From contig DASVQI010000024.1 of NCBI GenBank assembly GCA_036389255.1, forward strand, positions 434,001 through 498,000: a DNA stretch of 64,000 nucleotides. Reading direction: 5' to 3'. Shown one piece after another: positions 9,053 through 18,815 of this stretch. Origin of the DNA: JACVRN01 sp036389255. Its GTDB lineage: Bacteria; Acidobacteriota; Blastocatellia; Pyrinomonadales; Pyrinomonadaceae. The notes beneath the pieces are model-generated. The model searched no databases. It was given only the letters and a program-made list of their open reading frames with translations, and had not been told where the DNA came from. The position numbers were made by a program, and so were the translations under genes. Position 1 is the first letter of the stretch. The number at the start of each line of letters is the position of its first letter.

Positions 9053-9780
9053 TGTCTTTTCTGTAGCGTGATGCTTTTGATGACGATGGGGTCGGAGGGG
9101 CGCTCGGTTCCCTCTTCGACGGGTGCGCCCATGATTACTTCCGCGTTGTTGAGCCCTTCAATTACTTTCCCGAAGACAGTGTAGCGTTTGTCGAACGCCG
9201 GTTGCCGCTTGAGCGTGATGAAGAACTGGCAGTTGGCTGTGTTGTACGCCTGTTCTTCCGACATGCCAGCGCCCCCGCCTTTGCGCGCAGCGCCGAGGGT
9301 TCCGCGCTCATACGTCAGGTCGCTGAACTCGCCCGGCACGTTCGGGTACGGAGAATCGCCCGCGCCCTCGTTGCCCAGAATGTTGTCCTTAGAGAAGGGG
9401 TCGCCGCCCTGTATGATGCCAAGCTCAGGGTCTATGCGGTGAAAAGTCGTGCCGTTATAAAAGCCCTCGTTGATGAGTTGCTTGAAGCGCGCGACCATCT
9501 GCGGCGCGATGTTCGGATAAAGCTCTATCACTATGCGACCGTAGCCGGGGTTCTGCATCTCTATGACAGCGACCTCGGCGTCCGGCTCAGGCTTAACTCC
9601 CTTCTTCAGATTGGGCGGGTCTTTAACTAACGATTCATCGGAATCCGTCGAGTTAGTGTTACTGCCGCCGCCCTTGCACGCCGCGCCCGTGAGCGCCAGC
9701 GCGAAAGATAGAACGAAGATTAACCATCCGGCGCGCGCGTTGCGTCTCTCTCTCGCACGACCTGCCACATATCTTTTCAC
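9049..9780 (-). CDS. Cyclophilin-type peptidyl-prolyl isomerase lipoprotein
   Basis: 243 residues from GTG at 9780, which has GGGAGG 10 nt upstream; an in-frame GTG at 9798 would overlap that site. A basic N-terminus, hydrophobic helix and lipobox LTGAAC indicate export and lipidation, so it probably folds proteins in the periplasm. The C-terminal ~170 residues are a cyclophilin: RIVIELYPNIAPQMVARF, FYNGTTFHRI, IQGGDP, GTLGAARKGG, NTANCQFFITL and FDKRYTVFGKVIEG. The key Arg of FHR is present; the MAR to RKG change (AARKGG) is common in this lipoprotein type. The gene ends inside a hairpin element and lies just downstream of dtd. Confidence 0.92.
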   Translation of the reverse strand: MKRYVAGRARERRNARAGWLIFVLSFALALTGAACKGGGSNTNSTDSDESLVKDPPNLKKGVKPEPDAEVAVIEMQNPGYGRIVIELYPNIAPQMVARFKQLINEGFYNGTTFHRIDPELGIIQGGDPFSKDNILGNEGAGDSPYPNVPGEFSDLTYERGTLGAARKGGGAGMSEEQAYNTANCQFFITLKRQPAFDKRYTVFGKVIEGLNNAEVIMGAPVEEGTERPSDPIVIKSITLQKRQ

Positions 9781-9813
9781 TAAAGGTTCGCCTCCCACGT
9801 CTCTGTTTTCTCT

Positions 9814-10263
9814 TCAGAACAACTTCCGGCTATCGAGCAAGATAGTCACCGGCCCATCGTTGACAAGCTCGACTTCCATCATACGACGAAACTCGCCCGT
9901 AGCCACACGCGCAACGCTTCGGCCCGCCTCATGTACGAAGAATTCGTAGAGCGGCTCGGCCACCTGCGGCTCAGCCGCCGCTATCCAGCTTGGCCTGCGC
10001 CCGCGCCTTGTGTCGCCGTACAAAGTAAACTGCGAGACGACCAGCAGCGCGCCGCCCGCGTCCAACACGGACAGATTCATGCGCCCCTCTTCGTCTTCGA
10101 AGATACGCAGGTTGATGATTTTTTCTACAAGGTAAAGAGCATCCTGCTTCGTGTCGTCCTGCGCTATGCCTAAGAGCACAACCAGCCCCTTTTCAATCTC
10201 GCCTACAGTCTCTCCTTCCACGCGCACGGAGGCGCGCGTCACGCGTTGCAGCACCGCTCGCAT
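9814..10263 (-). CDS. dtd: D-aminoacyl-tRNA deacylase
   Basis: 149 residues, standard length. Dtd hydrolyses D-aminoacyl-tRNAs (and glycyl-tRNA-Ala) so that D-amino acids are not incorporated. Both family motifs are present: SQFTLYGDTRRGRRPSW (~78-95), with the catalytic SQFTLYGD, and VNDGPVTILLDS near the C-terminus, which carries the cross-subunit Gly-Pro motif variant NDGPVT. Start MRAVLQRVTRASVRVEGE is the canonical N-terminus. It sits between the DUF4337 gene (22 bp upstream) and the cyclophilin gene, probably one transcript. Confidence 0.95.
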   Translation of the reverse strand: MRAVLQRVTRASVRVEGETVGEIEKGLVVLLGIAQDDTKQDALYLVEKIINLRIFEDEEGRMNLSVLDAGGALLVVSQFTLYGDTRRGRRPSWIAAAEPQVAEPLYEFFVHEAGRSVARVATGEFRRMMEVELVNDGPVTILLDSRKLF

Positions 10264-10285
10264 ACTTTTTCATCCTTTGCGGTTC

Positions 10286-10900
10286 TCAAATCGGCAGGTT
10301 GAAGAAGAGGAAATAGCCGTTGAGCATCAGCACCGTGGCCAGCGCGCCCGCCACAATGGCTACGTAGAGAATCTTTCTGGAGTTTGCCAGAATTGCGACG
10401 GAGGCCAGCACTATGGCGATTTGAAAGAGCGCCTCGGAGAAGTCGAAGTTCGGGTCTTGCTCCATGGCGCGGTCGCGCTGCTGCGTCAGAGTCTGCGCCT
10501 TCTGCGCCAGTTCCTTTCTCCCTTCGCCCTTGTCCGGCTCGCTCTCATAGCGCGCAGCCGTCGCCCTGTATTCGGTTATCTTCTTCTCCACACCCTGACG
10601 CTGTTCGGGGCTCAGGTTCTGCGAGACTGCCAACTGCTGCTCAAGCGCGTCTGCGGCCAGTTCCGTGCTGGTCTTGCGTATAGTCTTGGCCTGATAGAAG
10701 GCCCAGGTGTCGCTCGCCTGTATGTTGTAGTTCATAATGTCTTCGGCCGCGTTCCCGCCGCCGAGACTTGTAAGAGCCAGCAGCATGGCCATGAAGGCTA
10801 TGAAGAGAGCGGCGCGCGAGCGAAACTTGTCGTCCGCGCTCTTTTCGCCCCCCTCGTCATTTAGCTCTAGAATCTGATCCGCAGCATCGCTAGCTTCCAT
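10286..10900 (-). CDS. DUF4337 domain membrane protein
   Basis: 204 residues. A helix at ~28-46 (AALFIAFMAMLLALTSLGGG), then the typical DUF4337 stretch with SDTWAFYQAKTIRK (~62-76), a charged helical region to ~150, and two C-terminal helices (~148-165, ~170-195). The family is widespread and uncharacterised. ATG at 10900 has GGGAAGAG directly upstream. It precedes dtd by 22 bp in the same direction. No function assigned. Confidence 0.82.
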   Translation of the reverse strand: MEASDAADQILELNDEGGEKSADDKFRSRAALFIAFMAMLLALTSLGGGNAAEDIMNYNIQASDTWAFYQAKTIRKTSTELAADALEQQLAVSQNLSPEQRQGVEKKITEYRATAARYESEPDKGEGRKELAQKAQTLTQQRDRAMEQDPNFDFSEALFQIAIVLASVAILANSRKILYVAIVAGALATVLMLNGYFLFFNLPI

Positions 10901-10954
10901 CTCTTCCCGCTTCCTCTCCGAATTGTTTGGAATACAAAAGCTCTGTCAAACCCG

Positions 10955-11959
10955 TCATCTTACAGGAAAATTATAGACAATTACGCTGGTCGTCTCCGTG
11001 GGGATGCCTTCGAGTATCAGTGGGCGGAATCGCGCTCTGAGAGCCGCCTGCTCTGCCGCTTCAAGCAGAATAGGGTCAGCGCCGCTTCCGCACGCCCTAA
11101 TCACCTTTCCCGTCCCGTCAATCGTGACGCGAACCGTCACGACTCCGATTAAGCGAGCGTGTTTGGCCGCTTCCGGATAGACGGGAGAGGGTTTGCTGAT
11201 AGGCTCAAGGCTGGTGAACTTTTCATCGTCTGCCGTCTGCGCGCTCTTTGTTCCGAGCCTTTCATTTATCAGGCGGGTGCGAATCTGTCCGGCACGCTTC
11301 CAGACAGCGCCGGACTCGTCCGCTCTGTTCATGCGGCTCAAGTAGCAGGCGTAGCTCTCAAGCATTGGAACCAGCTTCGGACTGAACGCGCCCCCGCTCT
11401 TTTCCATCAGCGAGAGCGCGCGTTGATAAAAGGGCTCCGCTTTTTTGTAGCTGTTTGTGAAGCGATAAAACTCCGCTAAGTGAAAAGCTGACTGCGCCGA
11501 TTGCTCGCTCTCCGTGCCTGAGATTTTTTCGTTGATGGCGAGCGAGCGTTTGTAATCATTCTCAGCGCCATGGAAATCCCTGTTCATGAAGCGCAGAAAA
11601 GCCGTCTTGTCGAGCAGCAGAGCGTTGCTCGCGTCGTCCGGCCCGGCCTGCCGCTCGTTCCTCTCCAGCGCGCGCTCATAAAGCGGAAGCGCCTCTTTGT
11701 ATGACTTCTTAGCAAGGTAAAGCTCGGCAAGGTTGATTAAAGCCTCAACGACCAGTTGAGGCTCTTGGCCTAAAGACTTCTCGCGTAGCTGAAGGACGCG
11801 CTTCGCCAGCGTGAGCGCTTCTTCAAGTTTCCCCGCCTTGTAAAGCTGTACGACTTGCTCGTTGAGCCGCGTGGCCTCGTCCGGCTCGCCCGTCTGCTGC
11901 GCGACTCCAACCTGAGACAGCAGCAGTACGGTGCAAAGGGCAAGCGAGAGTCTTATCAT
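10955..11959 (-). CDS. Secreted TPR protein with C-terminal TonB domain
   Basis: 334 residues. Signal peptide (MIRLSLALCTVLLLSQVGVAQ), then about four TPR units of the kinesin-light-chain type (~25-210, repeated LxxxxxxY/AEALPLYERAL words), then a TonB C-terminal fold (~250-334): PVYPEAAKHARLIGVVTVRV, GKVIRACGSG and RARFRPL. Such TPR-TonB proteins are common in acidobacteria. There is no membrane anchor beyond the signal, so a classical energy-transducing role with ExbBD is doubtful; periplasmic protein-protein interaction is a safer inference. The next gene upstream is an SDR ending 13 bp before the start. Confidence 0.82.
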   Translation of the reverse strand: MIRLSLALCTVLLLSQVGVAQQTGEPDEATRLNEQVVQLYKAGKLEEALTLAKRVLQLREKSLGQEPQLVVEALINLAELYLAKKSYKEALPLYERALERNERQAGPDDASNALLLDKTAFLRFMNRDFHGAENDYKRSLAINEKISGTESEQSAQSAFHLAEFYRFTNSYKKAEPFYQRALSLMEKSGGAFSPKLVPMLESYACYLSRMNRADESGAVWKRAGQIRTRLINERLGTKSAQTADDEKFTSLEPISKPSPVYPEAAKHARLIGVVTVRVTIDGTGKVIRACGSGADPILLEAAEQAALRARFRPLILEGIPTETTSVIVYNFPVR

Positions 11960-11972
11960 TCGCCGCTTCCCT

Positions 11973-12692
11973 TCATTTTTTAGGCGGCCTGCTCGGACGA
12001 ATCTCTACGCGGCTGGGCAGGCTCCGCTCGTCGTGATTGAGCAGGTCTAGACAGACGCGCGCAATATCTTCCGGCTGCAACTGCCAGCTCTTTGACTCGT
12101 CCGGCTCCTCTCCGCCGAACTCCGTGTTGACCGAGCCGGGCATAATGTAGCTCACCTTTATGCGGTCGTGTCGAACCTCCTGCATGAGGGCTTCGCTGAA
12201 ACCGTTGAGCCCGAATTTAGAGGCGTTGTAGGCGGACATGCGTGGATGCGGATTCGCGCCCGCGAGCGAAGAGATGTTTATGATGTAGCCGCCGCCGCGC
12301 CGCTTCATCTCCGGTATTGCCTCGTGGCAGCAGTAGAAGACGCCGAAGAGATTCGTCTCAAGGACAGCGCGAAAATCCTCCGGCGCCAACTCCTCCACGG
12401 GAGCGAAGATGCCTACGCCGGCGTTGTTCACCAAAATGTCTAGCCCGCCGAATTCCGAGACGGCGTGAGCTATGAGCGCCCTGACCTGCTCGTAATCCCT
12501 GACGTCGCACGTCGCGCCCGCCACCATGCCTTCGCCAAGCTCGCCCAACTCACTGACGGCCTGCTCAATCTCCTCTTCGTTCCGGGCGCTGATGCAGACA
12601 TTGACGCCTTCGCGCACGAGAGCCTCTGCAATCCCCCGCCCGATTCCCTTTGTCCCGCCCGTCACAATCGCCGCTTTGCCGTTAAGCTTCAT
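11973..12692 (-). CDS. Short-chain dehydrogenase/reductase
   Basis: 239 residues, classical SDR. TGGTKGIGRGIA at ~11-22 is the NAD(P) loop (the TGxxxGxG motif), NNAGVG (~88-93) the structural motif, Ser of NISSLAG and YNASK the catalytic triad. The fold resembles 3-oxoacyl-ACP reductase or 3-hydroxybutyrate-type oxidoreductases; substrate not readable. GGGGGA precedes the ATG. It lies between gatB (14 bp upstream) and the TPR-TonB gene, forming a tight same-strand run. Confidence 0.9.
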   Translation of the reverse strand: MKLNGKAAIVTGGTKGIGRGIAEALVREGVNVCISARNEEEIEQAVSELGELGEGMVAGATCDVRDYEQVRALIAHAVSEFGGLDILVNNAGVGIFAPVEELAPEDFRAVLETNLFGVFYCCHEAIPEMKRRGGGYIINISSLAGANPHPRMSAYNASKFGLNGFSEALMQEVRHDRIKVSYIMPGSVNTEFGGEEPDESKSWQLQPEDIARVCLDLLNHDERSLPSRVEIRPSRPPKK

Positions 12693-12706
12693 ATTCCCCC
12701 TTGCAC

Positions 12707-14182
<1,476 letters not shown>

Positions 14183-14197
14183 AATCAGTTTTCAGTT

Positions 14198-15211
14198 TTA
14201 TGGTCTAAGCCAACCGGGAGGCGCTCCTGCGCGACGCGCTTCATCTTCCAAAAGCCTCCAGCGAGCCTGTAGCCCGGCTTGCTCCGCTTCAAGCTCGCGC
14301 AGGCGCACCGCAATCATGCTCTGCTCGTATGATTGGTCATAACCATACGTCGCATAAACAGGAAGAGGCAACACCAAGACGCCTTGCCCGCTATAAGTAG
14401 GCCGCGCATAGCCGGAGTATGAGCCGCGCGGGTTAAAGTTAATTCGTCCCCGTGTAGAGCCTCCGCCGAATCTTATACCACCTGCGAGCAGTTCGCGTCG
14501 GCCAACTCCACGAGGAACAAAAGGCGCGCCCCTTGTATAAGGAAACGAGTGTCCCCTTATTCTGCCGGGCACACGCGCCACGAATGCGAACGGCGCAATC
14601 GTGGTGAAGGAGACGCCTGAATAACTGTTCATCTCCCTCAGCTTTGAGCGCAGGTAGTTAATCTCGGCATCGTTGACGGAAATGGCCGTCCGAAGCTCTG
14701 CGGCGCGTGCCCGCCAGTAGCTTTCCGATTCGGCTTTCCCCGCCTCAGCTTGCGCCGCCAGCTCGTTGAGACGGCGCGTCTCCTCTTCGCGCTGGCGGCG
14801 TGTCTCTTCAACAGAAGGCAGGCCCAGCTCCGCGCGCCTCCGCTCGTAAACGGCCTCGGAAGCCTCGCGCCTGCGGCGCACCTGTTCAAGCTCCCTGTCC
14901 GTGAGTGTGCGCGGCGAGGCATTCGCGCTCGCGGGTGGGGTGGAAGCCGTCTTCGCTGCGGCCCGGCGCAGGAGGCTCCCCTGCGGCTCGTTGTTGGCTC
15001 GCTCGGTGGCGGCTATGTCAATGCTGGTCATCTGTATGGTTACGTACAGACCGGGTGCGTGCTCGTAGGTTATGCCTGCACGTGTGACACTAAAATTTGC
15101 GGGAATCTCTATGCTTCGCCCGCTCAGGAGGATGAGGGTGTAGGCGCTGGCCGCCACGGGCAGCAGAATCACCAGAGCAAACGAGGCTGACAACAGTTTT
15201 AGTCGCCGCAT
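14198..15211 (-). CDS. Secreted coiled-coil protein, function unknown
   Basis: 337 residues from ATG at 15211, chosen because MRRLKLLSASFALVILLPV gives a clean signal peptide ending ASA; the frame is open about 37 codons further but that sequence does not look exported. After a short beta-rich region (~25-60) with a LSGRSIEIPANFSV stretch there is a long charged helical region (~75-185), rich in Glu/Arg and likely coiled coil, then a Gly/Arg/Tyr-rich region and a final helix (~300-337). It ends 15 bp before gatB. No family recognised. Confidence 0.65.
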   Translation of the reverse strand: MRRLKLLSASFALVILLPVAASAYTLILLSGRSIEIPANFSVTRAGITYEHAPGLYVTIQMTSIDIAATERANNEPQGSLLRRAAAKTASTPPASANASPRTLTDRELEQVRRRREASEAVYERRRAELGLPSVEETRRQREEETRRLNELAAQAEAGKAESESYWRARAAELRTAISVNDAEINYLRSKLREMNSYSGVSFTTIAPFAFVARVPGRIRGHSFPYTRGAPFVPRGVGRRELLAGGIRFGGGSTRGRINFNPRGSYSGYARPTYSGQGVLVLPLPVYATYGYDQSYEQSMIAVRLRELEAEQAGLQARWRLLEDEARRAGAPPGWLRP

Positions 15212-15540
15212 AAATCCATTCGGGCCGCCGCCACGTAATTTAGAAGTGTGAAACATAGGTCGCCTGCACACAAACAGTGCTTTCTCTCTCAAGAGCTTTC
15301 CGGGAGAGCAGGAGTATAACACTCGCTGAAAGGGCTTCTCAAACGAGCAGATTTCAGCCGGAGGTCGGGAGAAGGAAAACTTTTACTTATGAAAGAGCTT
15401 CTTTAGTGTACAATCCGTTCCAATCGCCATAGAAGCTTTAAGGGCACACGCGCCGCCAAGTCCAATCAGTGGATTTACGATGCGGCCTTGGAGCCAACGC
15501 TTATCAACCTATTTCTCGCAAAGGAGAGAAAGAGAGAATT
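15212..15540. other. Divergent intergenic region
   Basis: 329 bp between the secreted coiled-coil gene (leftward) and the DUF4383-like gene (rightward). A possible -10 box TACAAT at 15409-15414 faces right; no convincing -35 was found. No repeat element or ORF with a ribosome site was seen. Confidence 0.4.
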
Positions 15541-15963
15541 ATGGCAAAGACCATCTGCAAAATCTTAGGTGTCGTGTTTATCCTGGTAGGTGTTATGGGA
15601 TTTATCGTTCCAGACCTGCTGGGCACTCACTTGAGCATGGTACACAACCTCGTGCACATTATCTCCGGGGCAGCCGCACTCTACTTCGGATTTGCCGGCA
15701 GCATAAGCGGAGCGCGTACATTCTGTCTGGCCTTCGGCGCGGTCTATCTGCTGCTCGGGCTGGTCGGCTTCTTGGGCGGCGGCGGCGCTCATTCCATGCC
15801 CAACATGCCCAACGCCAATGACTCCAACCTGTTGAAGCTGTTGCCGGGCAATCTTGAGCTGGGCATCATGGATCACATCGTCCACATACTGCTCGGCATA
15901 CTCTTTCTCATCGGCGGCCTGTTGACGAAAGCTGATGTCGCACGCGTCACCGATAGAGACTGA
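15541..15963 (+). CDS. DUF4383-like small membrane protein
   Basis: 140 residues with four hydrophobic helices (~5-25, ~33-52, ~57-78, ~110-130). MVHNLVHIISGAAALYFGF is the typical DUF4383 stretch and HIVHILLGILFLIGG the C-terminal one. An insert of Gly, His, Met and Asn (~80-97) lies between. Start at 15541 is supported by AGGAGAG ~15 nt and GAGAG nearer upstream. The role of DUF4383 proteins is unknown. The gene is single and converges on btuB through a long hairpin. Confidence 0.8.
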   Translation: MAKTICKILGVVFILVGVMGFIVPDLLGTHLSMVHNLVHIISGAAALYFGFAGSISGARTFCLAFGAVYLLLGLVGFLGGGGAHSMPNMPNANDSNLLKLLPGNLELGIMDHIVHILLGILFLIGGLLTKADVARVTDRD

Positions 15964-16017
15964 AGACTCTCTTTACCGCCAGAGCTAACGCTTTATAGAG
16001 TTCCGGTAGAAGACGAT

Positions 16018-16073
16018 AAAGGCGGGAGTGAAGAAGTAAGATAAAAGCTTCTTCTTCACTCCCGCCTTTTTAC
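16018..16073. terminator. Bidirectional terminator between DUF4383-like gene and btuB
   Basis: AAAGGCGGGAGTGAAGAAG (16018-16036) pairs with CTTCTTCACTCCCGCCTTT (16051-16069) as a 19-bp stem, with TTTTT on the plus side and AAA-flank on the other, so it can terminate in both directions. Confidence 0.85.
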
Positions 16074-16094
16074 TTTCGGCTCTTCAGCCGGAGT

Positions 16095-18467
16095 CTAGAA
16101 TCTGAAATTCACGCCGCCGCGTCCGACTATGCCGGGCGCTCTGAAGCCGTTCTCGAAGTACTCCACGTCGAAAAGATTATCCGCTCCGCCGAACAGCACG
16201 AAGGTCACGCGCTCAGAGAGCGCCCGTTCGTAAGCGCCGAACAGGTCTGCCTTCGTGTAGCCGCCAAAGCGCAGGTTGGCCGCGCGAAACGGAAAGTTGC
16301 TCTCGAAGACCGGCGCTATGTACGAGCCCGTGTGATTGAGGTCGAAATTAATCAACAACGCGCGGTAGCGATGATTGACGTTTATGCTAAAGAGATGCGC
16401 CGGGATGACGAACTCTGTTTCGAGCCCGACGAATGGACTGAAGCGGTCGCTGTTCGTGTAGGTGTAGGAAGCGCGCAGCCTCGTGCTGCCTGCGGGCGCA
16501 GCCTCCATGTAGGTTTCAAGCCCGCGCGCGATTCCGCCCGGCCGGTTGTAGTAGCCGCCGAAGAGACGCGCCCCCAACGGGTCTGTGGAAGCGAAATCAA
16601 TCACGCGCTGAAGCCGCGTGTAGAAGTATGTCGCCCCGAACAGCAGCCGGTCGCGCGCGAGTCGCTGGTCAAAGCCTCCGTCCACGCTGATTGATTGTTC
16701 GGCGCGAACGGTCGGGTCGCCAAAGCGCGTGAAGACGCCGCTTATAGTGCCTTCACCGAATCTCTCGAACAGAGAAGGAGCGCGAAAGCCGTTGCCTGCG
16801 TGAGCGCGCAGCTTTGTGTTCGTAGAGTTTATGAAGTAAGCGATTGAGCCGTCGCCCGTGACGGACGAGCGCGCTTCTATCGTACTGAGGAATCCCGGCC
16901 GGTCAGCCGCGCTGATGCGATAAAGCTGGCCGCGCGCCGCCAGCGAAATCTGCAAACGACCGTCGAGCAGGAAAATCTGGTCTTGTCCGAAGACGGCCGC
17001 CGTCCTCTGCCGGTCTGTTGTGGCGCCGGGGCTGAAGGTGGATTGCTGAAAAAGGCTCTCGCGCTCGAACTCGAAGCCGCCGGTGATTAAGTGCGTGCGG
17101 CCCAGCCGAAGATTTGCCCTTGCATCCAGCGTATCGGTCGCGCCGTTGTTCGTGAAGTAATAGGGGAAATCTCCGAAGGGCTGAAAGACAGCGAAGCGCG
17201 GGTCAATCCCCGGCCCGTCATAAAAGCGCCGCCTAGTGGAGACTCGCTGATACGCGACGGTGTATGAGAAGTGGTCGTTGACGCTCTGTGTAAAGCGCAC
17301 GGCGGCCACTAGAACGCGCACGCGGCGGCCCAAATCAGGGTCGTTGAAATCCGGCTGAAAGGTAACGCCTTCCATCGCTCTTGGAAAACGCTCCGCGCCA
17401 GTGAATGCGGCTGCGAGCGCCACAGGGCTTTCGTTCTGGCGCGCGTTCGAGATAGTGCCGTAAAAATTAGCGGCCAGAGTGATGGCGGGCGTCAGGTTGA
17501 ACTGGACTCGACCGCTTCCGGCAGTGTTGCCGTACTCGTCATTGCCGTCCACGCCGCGCCGCACGTCCAGCCTAGTGAGCCCGAAACTGTAACCGGCCCT
17601 CTTCCCCAGCCCGCCTGAGCCTTGCAGCCGCTCTCGAAAAAGCCCCAGCGCGCCGCCTTCAAAGCCCGCTTCGAATCTGGGCTCGCCCGCGCCTGTTCCG
17701 GGCGCAAGGTTGATGACACCGCCGATTGCGTTCGTCCCGTAGATGGATGAGCCGGAGCCGCGCAGGATTTCCACGCGCTCTATGTCAACGGGCAGAAGGT
17801 CTGGAATAAAAGAGACAGCAGAGCCGTTTATGTCCGAAGCGTCTCGCACGCGCAGACCGTCCAGCAGTATGGCCGTGTCGTAGTTGCGGCCCCCGCGCAG
17901 GCGAAGAGTCGTCAAAGCGCCGTACGTTCCCTGCTGCTGAACTCGCAGGCCCGGCACGCCGCGCAGGGCTTCCGAAAGAGTCTCTTCCCTTCTGGCATCT
18001 ATCTCGCGGTAGTCTATCAGCGTGACGGCTTTCGAGACTTCGTCGGCGCGCTGCGGTGTGCCTGCCGCCACGACCACCACGTTCTCGCTCACGGCCTCTA
18101 CGGCCAAACTTACGTCGTAGCTCAAGACCTGTCCGCGTGTCAGCCGAATCTCGTCAGAAGTCTTCGCGGCAAAGCCTCTTGCCTGAGTTTCAAGAAAATA
18201 GTCGCCGGGCCCAAGCCCGTTGAAAGCATAAACGCCCTGCGCGTCCGAGCGGGCCATAATCATCAGCCCGCTACGCGAGCGCAGCCGCACCTCCGCGCCC
18301 GCTACGCCAGCTCCCTGCGCATCCGTCACGCGTCCCGTTATCTGCGCTCCTCCCTGAGCGAAAGCCTCGCCTGAAAGTGAAAGTATGAGCGCAAAGGCAG
18401 CGCAAAGGAGCGCGCCTCCCGCTCTTCCGAACCGTTCTTCTGTGAAGAGAAAATTTCTATCTATCAT
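16095..18467 (-). CDS. btuB: TonB-dependent receptor, probable cobalamin transporter
   Basis: 790 residues from ATG at 18467, which has GGAG 9 nt upstream. The frame is open further (to 18563), but that part is riboswitch sequence. Signal peptide to ~AFAQ; carboxypeptidase-regulatory-like beta domain (ITGRVTDAQGAGVAGAEV to ~120); TonB plug (~135-250: LIDYREIDARREETLSEAL, VPGLRVQQQG, VEILRGSGSSIYGTNAIGG); then a 22-strand barrel ending in GGVNFRF with terminal Phe. The N-terminal extra domain is typical of Bacteroidetes and acidobacterial receptors. Cobalamin is inferred from the B12 riboswitch upstream and the btuFCD genes; the barrel alone would also fit another corrinoid. Confidence 0.9.
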   Translation of the reverse strand: MIDRNFLFTEERFGRAGGALLCAAFALILSLSGEAFAQGGAQITGRVTDAQGAGVAGAEVRLRSRSGLMIMARSDAQGVYAFNGLGPGDYFLETQARGFAAKTSDEIRLTRGQVLSYDVSLAVEAVSENVVVVAAGTPQRADEVSKAVTLIDYREIDARREETLSEALRGVPGLRVQQQGTYGALTTLRLRGGRNYDTAILLDGLRVRDASDINGSAVSFIPDLLPVDIERVEILRGSGSSIYGTNAIGGVINLAPGTGAGEPRFEAGFEGGALGLFRERLQGSGGLGKRAGYSFGLTRLDVRRGVDGNDEYGNTAGSGRVQFNLTPAITLAANFYGTISNARQNESPVALAAAFTGAERFPRAMEGVTFQPDFNDPDLGRRVRVLVAAVRFTQSVNDHFSYTVAYQRVSTRRRFYDGPGIDPRFAVFQPFGDFPYYFTNNGATDTLDARANLRLGRTHLITGGFEFERESLFQQSTFSPGATTDRQRTAAVFGQDQIFLLDGRLQISLAARGQLYRISAADRPGFLSTIEARSSVTGDGSIAYFINSTNTKLRAHAGNGFRAPSLFERFGEGTISGVFTRFGDPTVRAEQSISVDGGFDQRLARDRLLFGATYFYTRLQRVIDFASTDPLGARLFGGYYNRPGGIARGLETYMEAAPAGSTRLRASYTYTNSDRFSPFVGLETEFVIPAHLFSINVNHRYRALLINFDLNHTGSYIAPVFESNFPFRAANLRFGGYTKADLFGAYERALSERVTFVLFGGADNLFDVEYFENGFRAPGIVGRGGVNFRF

Positions 18468-18551
18468 TGTCAGCTTCTCCTGCCCGTCGCAGTACGAGCC
18501 TGAAAGAGCGAACGCGCTAGGTCTCCTGACTCGCGGCGACGAAAAGCTAAG

Positions 18552-18606
18552 GGATTGATTCATCGGTTCATTTGTTCAATGAATCAATGAACAAATGAAT
18601 CAATCT
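18552..18606. repeat. Type D hairpin inside the btuB riboswitch
   Basis: GATTGATTCATCGGTTCATT and AATGAACAAATGAATCAATC form the arms of a ~55-bp palindrome made of ATGAATCA/AATGAAC words. It lies between GGGAAGGCG and the GTCAGGAGACC box of the riboswitch. The same words recur at 57261-57311. Confidence 0.8.
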
Positions 18607-18722
18607 CTTTCGCTTTTCGGCCCGACGCCTTCCCGCTCCCCAATCGGGTGACAGTGGCATAGTGTCGAGCGTTCTTACCGCCTACAGTTGCGCGGGCAGT
18701 GACGGCTTTGAAGAGAAGCCTA

Positions 18723-18768
18723 ATAGCAATCAGCCATGTCTTTAGCTGACTGCTGATAGCTATTGAGC
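18723..18768. repeat. Type E hairpin inside the btuB riboswitch
   Basis: AATAGCAATCAGCCATG pairs imperfectly with AGCTGACTGCTGATAGCTATT. It sits in the stem just after the AAGGGAA box of the riboswitch. Related arms are found at 38378-38516. Confidence 0.7.
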
Positions 18769-18815
18769 TTTCTTCTCACAGTCTTCCCTTAACGGTTCGC
18801 CCGTTGGTTGTGGCT

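Noticed and set aside
18467..18563. N-terminal extension of btuB to 18563
   Set aside because: The added codons translate the 3' part of the riboswitch, including the B12 box; ATG 18467 has a good ribosome site and signal peptide.
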